NCBI GenBank assembly: GCA_030432015.1
Contig: JAUIHJ010000531.1
Coordinates: 1 to 5,976, forward strand
DNA from: a bacterium
GTDB taxonomy: Bacteria; Planctomycetota; Planctomycetia; Pirellulales; Pirellulaceae
Direction of reading: 5' to 3'
DNA length: 5,976 nucleotides
Each line of letters starts with the position of its first letter. Within the stretch, counting starts at the first letter, position 1. Positions 1-5,082 of this stretch are shown in pieces. Made by a program: the position numbers and the translations under genes. Below the pieces are notes generated by a model. The model saw only the letters and a list, made by a program, of their open reading frames with translations, was not told the origin of the DNA and made no database searches.

Positions 1-1
1 C

Positions 2-73
2 GACCGGGCGGTGCCGGATGATGACGGGACCTTGACCGTGCGTTTTAAAGTCTTGATGTTGCGCTCTTGTTAG
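2..73 (+). CDS. possible 3' end of an upstream gene (partial)
   Basis: From base 2 one plus-strand frame stays open to a TAG at 71-73; the other two plus frames are closed by TGA at 19 and 33. It would encode the last 23 residues of a protein, with an acidic turn (PDDDGT), a hydrophobic beta-like stretch (LTVRFKVLML) and the C-terminus RSC. The alternating polar and hydrophobic pattern is compatible with a real C-terminal strand, but the segment is too short to identify. The opposite strand is also open here, so the call rests only on frame openness and on having the same orientation as the next gene. No function is proposed. Confidence 0.35.
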   Translation, partial: DRAVPDDDGTLTVRFKVLMLRSC

Positions 74-98
74 TGCCGTAGGCATGTCAGCTGGCCCC

Positions 99-112
99 CA
101 GGTTTTTACCTG
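99..112 (+). repeat. small perfect hairpin (CAGGT-TTTT-ACCTG)
   Basis: A 5-bp perfect inverted repeat with a four-T loop lies 26 bases after the possible stop at 71-73. A second GC-rich inverted repeat (GCCGC 112-116, GCGGC 123-127) follows directly. Neither has a T-tract behind it, so they are not classical intrinsic terminators. They may still end transcription of the gene entering from the left, or mean nothing. Confidence 0.25.
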
Positions 113-162
113 CCGCCGCTGCGCGGCCAAAAGGGGTAACTTCAAAAACCGCGTGCGAGGGT

Positions 163-186
163 AAGGCCACGAGGCCACAAGGCTAC
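163..186 (+). repeat. three imperfect 8-bp tandem units
   Basis: AAGGCCAC, GAGGCCAC and AAGGCTAC follow one another without gaps, each differing from its neighbour at one or two bases. The tract lies about 60 bases before the small gene at 245, in its leader or promoter region. It could be a simple slippage product or a protein-binding tract; nothing else in the sequence decides between these. Confidence 0.45.
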
Positions 187-233
187 AAGAAGACCGTAAC
201 TGTGTAACAGCGATGAACAATCGCGGGCGAATC

Positions 234-238
234 AGGAG
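234..238 (+). promoter_or_regulatory. ribosome binding site of the 134-residue protein
   Basis: AGGAG sits 6 bases before the ATG at 245, the normal Shine-Dalgarno arrangement. It favours 245 over the upstream ATG at 213, which is in another frame and lacks such a site. Confidence 0.7.
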
Positions 239-244
239 ACATCC

Positions 245-649
245 ATGGACATGTTCGAATTCTTCTTTCCGGAACAAGCGGAGGCACAGCACCTCCGTCG
301 GATCTCAAGCAGCCTCTCGCGCAGTCAAGCTTCCAGTCGCGCCGCCGCTGGAACCGCACAGCGTACCGCCGATGAAGTGGCCGATCTTCGCAGCGATGTG
401 GCCTTCTTGACGCTTGTCATCACGGCGATGCTACGACGATTCGCCGAGAATGAAACGATGAGTCTCGCCGACGTCGCGGACTTGTTAGGTGAAATTGACG
501 GCCTCGATGGCGTTCCCGACGGCGGATTGAATCCAGGCGTGCTGCGTGGCATGCTGGGAGTGCTCAAGGAGGAAACGCGGCAGGAGCCCGGTTCGCCGGC
601 CGAGAAGATTGAAATCAAGACTCGGCCGACTCGTTATCGCCGCGGATAG
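245..649 (+). CDS. small hypothetical protein, 134 aa, unrecognised
   Basis: I do not recognise the family. The start is well supported by AGGAG at 234-238; a second in-frame ATG is two codons later. The N-terminus is aromatic (MDMFEFFFPE). It is followed by a Ser/Ala/Arg-rich, probably disordered stretch (residues 18-40) and then a probable amphipathic helix, residues about 42-68 (DEVADLRSDVAFLTLVITAMLRRF). An acidic, Leu/Gly-rich part (about 72-107) may hold a second and third helix, and the tail is basic (TRPTRYRRG). There is no signal peptide, no Cys-based metal site and no clear membrane segment, so a cytoplasmic protein is likely. The helical middle suggests oligomerisation or partner binding, but that is inference. 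It stands alone, convergent with the cytochrome operon, with no partner gene visible. Confidence 0.7.
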   Translation: MDMFEFFFPEQAEAQHLRRISSSLSRSQASSRAAAGTAQRTADEVADLRSDVAFLTLVITAMLRRFAENETMSLADVADLLGEIDGLDGVPDGGLNPGVLRGMLGVLKEETRQEPGSPAEKIEIKTRPTRYRRG

Positions 650-735
650 TCGCGAGGCTGTTCGGCAGCGTCTCGCCGATCATGATGGGACCGGCGGCAT
701 TGGTCAGGCAGGAAGCCATGTGGGGCGTAGTGGAT

Positions 736-758
736 TCCCGTTCGCGGGGTGAACGGGA
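736..758. repeat. perfect 8-bp inverted repeat between convergent genes
   Basis: TCCCGTTC (736-743) and GAACGGGA (751-758) are perfect complements around a 7-base loop, giving a GC-rich stem. It lies in the 280-base stretch between the stop of the small gene (649) and the stop of the minus-strand operon (930). It could act on transcripts from both directions, but no T-tract follows on either strand. I see no convincing gene in 650-929. Confidence 0.45.
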
Positions 759-884
759 GCAGTGCCGCCGAATTGACCGGGCGCGATGCTGCGGCGCATC
801 TCGTGTTACGCATACCGCGTCACGGGGACCGGCATTTTTTTCGCCGACAGGCCCCGTTGCCCCGCCCGATCCGCTGAGCGGCGC

Positions 885-904
885 AAAACGAGCCGGACCC
901 CCGG
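885..904 (-). terminator. weak candidate terminator of the cytochrome operon
   Basis: Reading the minus strand, CCGG-GGGT-CCGG (904 down to 893) can form a short GC hairpin, followed after four bases by TTTT (888-885). It begins about 25 bases past the TAA at 930-932, the expected place. The stem is only 4 bp and the T-tract short, so this is a weak candidate; Rho-dependent ending is equally possible. Confidence 0.22.
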
Positions 905-929
905 TCGTCGCCGCATGATGATCGGACTT

Positions 930-2255
930 TTAGATCTTCGCCAACGGACCTGTGCTGTCGCCAAGTTCTTTCACCGGTGCGCCCGCCATGTGACACATCG
1001 AAACGAACAGGTTGTTTAGCGGCGTGTCGCTGGGATAGTGCCGCAAATGCCCCGACTCGAGTTGCCCGCCACCTTTGCCGGCCAGCACAATCGGCAGGTC
1101 GTGATGCGAATGTCGATTCCCGTCGGCGATGGCGCTGCCGTAAAGGATCAGGCTGTTGTCGAGCAGGGTTCCCTCTCCCTCCTTGATCGACTTTAGCTTG
1201 TCGAGGAAGTAGGCGAACTCCGAGACGAGATACGTGTCGATTTTGGTAATGTCTTCCATCTTTTGCGTGTCGTTGCGATGGTGTGACAAGCTATGGTGGC
1301 CGCCGTTGACGCCGAGCGAAGGGTAGCTGCGGTTGCTGCCTGCGTTGGCCAGCATGAAGGAGCTAATTCTTGTGGTGTCGGTCTGAAAGGCCAGTGTCAT
1401 GACATCGTACATCAGCCGAATATGGCTTTCGACCGTCTGCGGAATCCCCTCAGGGACTTTGTATTCCGGGACGTCCGCACGTTTGGTGGCCGCGCGGTCG
1501 ATGCGGATCTCCAACTCGCGGACGCTATTGAAGTATTCGTCAAGCTTGCGTTGGTCTCGCATACCGAGTCGCTTGCGCAACAAGGCGGCATCTTCGGCGA
1601 CCAAATCCAAAATGCTCTTACGATAGATGTCCCGCTCTGCTTGTCCCTTTGCCGCGTCGGCCGCTCCGAATAGCCGCTCGAAGGCGAGCTTCGGATTGAT
1701 TTCCTTGGCCATCGGGGTTGATTCGCTTTTCCAAGAGATGTTTGCAGAATAGGCGCAACTATATCCGGAGTCGCAGTTTCCGCTGTTGCGGCCGCGTTCA
1801 ATCCCCAGTTCCAAAGAAGGTAGACGCGTTTGTCGGCCGATCAGTTGCGCGGCTGCCTGATCCACGGAAACCCCAAGCTTGATGTCGGCCCCGGCGGTCT
1901 TACGCGGTTGGGCACCGGTCAGGAACGATCCGGCATTGCGAGCGTGATCACCGGCCCCATCGCCATTGGCACGACCGTGGTGCTGGGTCAGTCCGGTAAA
2001 GACCGTGATTTGATCTTTGTGCGGGGCGAGCGGCTTAAGGGAACGCGACAAGTTCCAATTCGCACCTTCGCCCTCGGGCTTCCAACTGGGAACGATCGCC
2101 CCGTTAGGGAAGAAGACGAACGCCATCCGCACGGGGGCGGCAGCTTGCTCGGCACCTCGGGCTGTCGGGGTCATCGCATCCAGTACCGGCAACGCCATCG
2201 CCGTTCCGAGGCCTTGCAGAAAGGTTCGTCTGGGCAGGGTGTGGTGGTTACTCAT
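930..2255 (-). CDS. DUF1552 (HXXSHH) family protein, Tat-exported, 441 aa
   Basis: This is a full-length DUF1552 protein, a family of unknown biochemical function common in Planctomycetota. The N-terminus is a twin-arginine signal: PRRTFLQ at residues 8-14, then the hydrophobic stretch GLGTAMALPVLDAM, with probable cleavage near residue 35-40. The mature part opens with the typical VRMAFVFFPNG (42-52). A two-Cys motif, CDSGYSCAYSANISW, lies at 161-175. The name-giving HXXSHH motif is HSLSHH at 321-326, preceded by NGGH. A second His cluster, NRHSHHDLPIVLAG, is at 380-393. The C-terminus LGDSTGPL is typical. The His clusters and a resemblance to DUF1501/sulfatase-like proteins suggest metal binding, but no activity is established. 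The start ATG lies inside the end of the upstream cytochrome gene (8-base overlap), with GGAGA 8 bases ahead of it. It is the second gene of the operon and probably acts in the periplasm with its partner. Confidence 0.93.
   Translation of the reverse strand: MSNHHTLPRRTFLQGLGTAMALPVLDAMTPTARGAEQAAAPVRMAFVFFPNGAIVPSWKPEGEGANWNLSRSLKPLAPHKDQITVFTGLTQHHGRANGDGAGDHARNAGSFLTGAQPRKTAGADIKLGVSVDQAAAQLIGRQTRLPSLELGIERGRNSGNCDSGYSCAYSANISWKSESTPMAKEINPKLAFERLFGAADAAKGQAERDIYRKSILDLVAEDAALLRKRLGMRDQRKLDEYFNSVRELEIRIDRAATKRADVPEYKVPEGIPQTVESHIRLMYDVMTLAFQTDTTRISSFMLANAGSNRSYPSLGVNGGHHSLSHHRNDTQKMEDITKIDTYLVSEFAYFLDKLKSIKEGEGTLLDNSLILYGSAIADGNRHSHHDLPIVLAGKGGGQLESGHLRHYPSDTPLNNLFVSMCHMAGAPVKELGDSTGPLAKI
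2248..2255 (-). promoter_or_regulatory. overlapping stop/start ATGAGTAA (translational coupling)
   Basis: On the minus strand the DUF1552 start ATG (2255-2253) precedes the TAA stop of the cytochrome gene (2250-2248) in a different frame, so the genes overlap by 8 bases. GGAGA at 2267-2263, within the end of the upstream gene, provides a ribosome binding site 7 to 8 bases before this ATG. Ribosomes finishing the first gene can restart directly, favouring linked production of the two proteins. Confidence 0.75.
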
Positions 2256-4671
2256 TGCTCTCTCTCCGCATCAAGAACGGTTTGCTATGTACGATGCCAC
2301 GGACCAGTACGTTGAAACGATAGTCGTTTTGTTGTAAATCGGCAACAACATCGTCGACTGTGCAGGAGTCCGGACGATCCAGACCACGCCCGAGTGCGTA
2401 GGTCAGCATCTTTCTCGTCAAGAGTTCTGCAAAGTCCTTCTGGTCTTTCTTGAGAATGCGGACCAACTCCGTTGGCCCAGTGAACGACTCGCCGCTGGGA
2501 AGCGTGCCGCTGGAATCGATCGGCTGCCCTTCGTCCTGGGTCCGCCAGCGGCCGATCGGGTCAAAGTTCTCCAGGCCGAAACCCAATGGATCGAGCGCGT
2601 TATGGCAGGCCGAACATGTGGAAGACTCGCGATGAATTCGCAGCTGCTCGCGAAGCGACGTCGCGCCAGATTGTTTGGCACCCTCTTCCAGCGACATGAG
2701 GTTGGCCGGTGGGTCGGGTAATTCGACGCCCAGGATATTGTCGAGAACCCAAACACCGCGCCGCACGAGTGACGTGCGATCGGGATTCGAGGTAATTGTC
2801 AGAATGCTGCCATGCGTCAGTACTCCGGCACGTTGGGCCGGTGGCAAACTTACGCGGCGAAAGTTGTCCCCCTTGACGCCCGGAATCCCGTAGTGCTTCG
2901 CCAATCGCTCGTTCGCGAAGGTGAAATCGGCATCGATGAAATCGAGTAAGCTACGATCGTTGCGAAAGATGTCGCGAATAAACATCTTCGTTTCCGCGAT
3001 CATGTCGGCACGCAATGCCGGCGTGAATTCGGGGAACAGTTTTGGATCGGGCGCCGCTTCCACAAAGTTGCTCAGGGTCAGCCACTGGCTGGCGAAGTTG
3101 TCGACCAGCGCATCGGCTTTCGCGTCGGCCAGCATCCGGGAAATCTGGGCATCCAGCACATCTCGGTTATGCAGTTTTCCCTGGCTGGCGAGCGAGAACA
3201 GTTGGTCATCGGGCATGGTGCTCCAGAGGAAGTACGATAGCCGCGATGCGAGTTCGAAGTCATTGATGGCGTGCTGCTTATTCGGTTCTTGATTCCCGCC
3301 TTCGATGCGAAACAGAAAATGCGGTGACACCAGGATGGCTTGCAGGGCGACCTGGACGCCGCGTTCGAATGAGTCACCGCGTTGGACAGCGAATTCGATC
3401 ACGTTGACCAAGCGGTCGACTTCGACTTTCTCGACCGGGCGGCGGAAGGCGCGGGGCAGGAGACGCTGCAAGATTTCCTGTCCGGCCTGGGCGACCGATT
3501 TCTTGTCCGATGGGGTGGCCACCACAATGCGCTGGTGGACGTCCGGTGGCGCGGCGTTGGTTGGCCCTTGAAGTTCGACGAACCGGACGGCCAGATTGCG
3601 ATCGCGATCCCGGGGGTTCTTTGCATCGGGTTGGTAATAATCGTTGATGAACGCCGCCTCGATTCGCGGACGGCCCGCCGGCAGGGTGTGGCGAACTTCG
3701 TATGCGGCGGACTTGCGATGCTCCTTGATATCGTGGACTTTGATCGACTTGCCGTCGACCAGGATTTCCATCCTGGCAGGATCGGGCCCGGCTTGATCGG
3801 CCATCGCTTCCACGCGAATCAGGTACTCGCCCGCCAACTTGATTTCGGGCTGACAGGTGGCCGAGCCGCGGGAAGTCATCTGAACGTAGTCTCCACCGGT
3901 GCGGGCCGCGCCTGTGCCGGTTAACTGTGTGGCATCGAAACGCTGCTTTCGCCGACCGTCTTCGTCGGTCATGATCACGGCGCCGGCGATCCGCTCGGAG
4001 GCGCTGATATACTTTTCCAGCAGGAGGGGCGGTAGGGAAAGCACGTCGGCGATATTGCTGAATCCGTACCCCACGTCGTCGGATGGGAAATCCTCGGCGG
4101 GGTCGAGATCCACACCGAGCAAATCGCGTACGGTGTTGTTGTATTCTGTGCGATTCAGGCGATGGATGGTGACTTGCCCCGCATCGTCCACGACATCGCA
4201 ATCGACGTGGTAAAGCTTCAGATCAAGCCACTCGATCATCGCTTCTCGCTCGGCCTGTGATGGTCGCTCGTCGTAATCCTTAGGGGGCATGCCGTCGATT
4301 CCCAGCTGGCGGATCGCTCTCTCCCAGATATCGCGATGCTGCAAGATTTGCTCGGCCGTACGCAGATCGTGCAGCGAAACATCGCCTTCAGGGACATCCT
4401 CGCCATGACAGTCCAGGCAATACCGCTGGACAATCGGCAGGACCTTGGCTTGAAAGTCGGCATCAGTCGCCACGCGTTGGCGGCTGGTCGCGTCGGCCGC
4501 GTTGCTGGCAGGAGTCCCGCAGATCAACAACAGCGATGAGATCGCCAGCATCACGCAGTTTGTCAGCCAGCGGACTTGCGATCGTCCCCGCGGCGGTAGG
4601 GGGGCGTTCTGGCTCTGGATGGTGCCCGGCCGGTGCCGGGTGTCGAACGTGAACAGGGCGCGCATCAGCAT
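2248..4671 (-). CDS. DUF1592-type multidomain cytochrome with carbohydrate-binding-like segment
   Basis: A large exported haem protein of the planctomycete DUF1592 group, apparently full length and intact. A Sec-type hydrophobic segment (about 35-52) ends in SNA-ADA, with probable cleavage near residue 58. An N-terminal cytochrome-like part has the haem motif CLDCH at 85-89, and Met-128 in GMPP is a likely axial ligand. Then, roughly: DUF1587 at 167-230 (VTIHRLNRTEYNNTVRDLLG), a beta-rich carbohydrate-binding-like segment at 258-367, DUF1595 at 395-457 (LPRAFRRPV, VSPHFLFRIE), DUF1592 at 467-596 (ELASRLSYFLWSTMPDD), DUF1588 at 606-710 with a second haem motif CSACH at 686-690 (followed by NALDPLGFGLENFDPIGRWR), and DUF1585 at 730-803. 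The better start is the second ATG at 4665 (805 aa): GAGG at 4676-4673 is 7 bases from it but only 1 base from the ATG at 4671. The catalytic role is unknown; redox work on polysaccharides in the periplasm is inferred. First gene of the operon. Confidence 0.93.
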   Translation of the reverse strand: MLMRALFTFDTRHRPGTIQSQNAPLPPRGRSQVRWLTNCVMLAISSLLLICGTPASNAADATSRQRVATDADFQAKVLPIVQRYCLDCHGEDVPEGDVSLHDLRTAEQILQHRDIWERAIRQLGIDGMPPKDYDERPSQAEREAMIEWLDLKLYHVDCDVVDDAGQVTIHRLNRTEYNNTVRDLLGVDLDPAEDFPSDDVGYGFSNIADVLSLPPLLLEKYISASERIAGAVIMTDEDGRRKQRFDATQLTGTGAARTGGDYVQMTSRGSATCQPEIKLAGEYLIRVEAMADQAGPDPARMEILVDGKSIKVHDIKEHRKSAAYEVRHTLPAGRPRIEAAFINDYYQPDAKNPRDRDRNLAVRFVELQGPTNAAPPDVHQRIVVATPSDKKSVAQAGQEILQRLLPRAFRRPVEKVEVDRLVNVIEFAVQRGDSFERGVQVALQAILVSPHFLFRIEGGNQEPNKQHAINDFELASRLSYFLWSTMPDDQLFSLASQGKLHNRDVLDAQISRMLADAKADALVDNFASQWLTLSNFVEAAPDPKLFPEFTPALRADMIAETKMFIRDIFRNDRSLLDFIDADFTFANERLAKHYGIPGVKGDNFRRVSLPPAQRAGVLTHGSILTITSNPDRTSLVRRGVWVLDNILGVELPDPPANLMSLEEGAKQSGATSLREQLRIHRESSTCSACHNALDPLGFGLENFDPIGRWRTQDEGQPIDSSGTLPSGESFTGPTELVRILKKDQKDFAELLTRKMLTYALGRGLDRPDSCTVDDVVADLQQNDYRFNVLVRGIVHSKPFLMRRESNE

Positions 4672-4672
4672 G

Positions 4673-4676
4673 CCTC
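4673..4676 (-). promoter_or_regulatory. ribosome binding site favouring the start at 4665
   Basis: GAGG on the minus strand is 7 bases before the ATG at 4665 and only 1 base before the ATG at 4671. Normal spacing therefore points to 4665 as the real start, making the protein two residues shorter than the longest reading. Confidence 0.5.
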
Positions 4677-4768
4677 GCGAGGGAATGTGACGTCAACTGC
4701 GGTGTGTAAATGGTGGGAGGGTCTGGCCTTGGGGCCGGGCGGGATTGATTGAGGACCCTAGTATCCAC

Positions 4769-4797
4769 ATTATGCAGGGCGAGCGCAGACGTGTCCA
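4769..4797 (-). promoter_or_regulatory. sigma70-like promoter of the cytochrome/DUF1552 operon
   Basis: On the minus strand, TGGACA (4797-4792) and CATAAT (4774-4769) are separated by exactly 17 bases; each hexamer matches the housekeeping consensus at 5 of 6 positions. Transcription would begin near 4762 and give a leader of roughly 95 bases before the ATG at 4665. Planctomycete promoters are poorly characterised, so this rests on resemblance to the general bacterial consensus. Confidence 0.5.
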
Positions 4798-4834
4798 GTC
4801 GCAAAAATTGGGCCCTGGACTGCGTGCGGCGGCG

Positions 4835-4856
4835 GCTCGGCCGAGCGCTAGCTCGG
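4835..4856. repeat. alternating palindromes with mutually exclusive hairpins
   Basis: GCTCGG (4835-4840), CCGAGC (4841-4846), GCTA, GCTCGG (4851-4856). The middle arm is complementary to both outer arms. It forms either a 12-bp perfect palindrome (4835-4846) or a 6-bp stem with a four-base loop (4841-4856). It lies between the two divergent genes, upstream of the predicted operon promoter, where it could be an operator or a leader structure of the plus-strand gene. Confidence 0.4.
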
Positions 4857-4881
4857 GCAAAGCGGTTGAAGATAGGGGGTT

Positions 4882-4908
4882 TGTGCCGGTCCGTCAGGCT
4901 GTGCCGGT
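4882..4908 (+). repeat. 9-bp direct repeat with 18-bp period
   Basis: TGTGCCGGT occurs at 4882-4890 and again at 4900-4908. The spacing is a little under two helical turns, so the copies lie on roughly similar faces of the DNA, as paired regulator sites often do. It lies in the divergent control region; function is unknown and chance cannot be excluded. Confidence 0.35.
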
Positions 4909-5038
4909 TCTGCGTGTCGACCTGGATATGCCGGACGTAACGGTCGATTCAGTGATAGGACCTGCACGGGTTATACGGCTCGGGTGGTTCATGCAGTCGC
5001 TATGCGCACCTGCCGCGCCGTGCCCGTAACATGGGCGG

Positions 5039-5068
5039 TACCGCTCCCTATTGTACCGCTCCCTATTG
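5039..5068 (+). repeat. perfect 15-bp tandem duplication upstream of the GTG-started gene
   Basis: TACCGCTCCCTATTG is present twice, head to tail and identical (5039-5053 and 5054-5068). The second copy ends two bases before the Shine-Dalgarno at 5071. The first copy overlaps a perfect 10-bp palindrome GCGGTACCGC (5035-5044). The tract lies in the leader or promoter of the gene starting at 5083, so copy number could affect its expression; it may also be a simple recent slippage event. Confidence 0.85.
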
Positions 5069-5070
5069 AA

Positions 5071-5074
5071 AGGA
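5071..5074 (+). promoter_or_regulatory. ribosome binding site supporting the GTG start at 5083
   Basis: AGGA, within the purine run GAAAGGAAA, lies 8 bases before the GTG at 5083. No ATG in this frame exists until residue 88, so this site fixes the start. Confidence 0.7.
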
Positions 5075-5082
5075 AATCGACC

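Noticed and set aside
213..410. ATG at 213 as an alternative gene start
   Set aside because: Different frame from the 134-residue gene and no Shine-Dalgarno; the frame ends at 410 with a low-complexity basic translation.
800..841. T7 run (835-841) with an upstream CTCGTG/CACGGG stem as a plus-strand terminator
   Set aside because: The stem has a 15-base loop and a wobble pair, and ends 8 bases before the T-run, too far for an intrinsic terminator. It is also about 150 bases past the stop.
682..1019. plus-strand ORFs in the gap after the small gene
   Set aside because: Arg/Ser/Pro-rich translations without ribosome binding sites; one runs into the antisense of DUF1552. Treated as non-coding.
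1830..2315. 161-codon plus-strand ORF
   Set aside because: Antisense to the DUF1552 N-terminal half and the operon junction; explained as a shadow.
3382..3924. 180-codon plus-strand ORF
   Set aside because: Antisense to conserved DUF1587 to DUF1595 coding sequence; no start signal and no family resemblance.
3374..4201. 275-codon minus-strand ORF in another frame of the cytochrome gene
   Set aside because: Lies entirely within the intact DUF1592 gene and is extremely Arg/Pro/Gly-rich, as expected of a shifted reading of the real gene.
4516..4521. possible lipoprotein cysteine (Cys-51) in the cytochrome signal segment
   Set aside because: The preceding residues are LLI; a lipobox needs Gly, Ala or Ser just before Cys. 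The SNA-ADA cleavage site is a better fit.
4745..4773. plus-strand promoter TTGATT-N17-CATTAT
   Set aside because: Only 4 of 6 matches in each hexamer and more than 300 bases before the GTG start; it overlaps the much better minus-strand promoter and is probably chance.
4463..4804. 113-codon minus-strand ORF overlapping the start of the cytochrome gene
   Set aside because: Shifted frame across the signal-peptide region and the leader. It covers the predicted promoter, so most of its 5' part would not be transcribed from that promoter.
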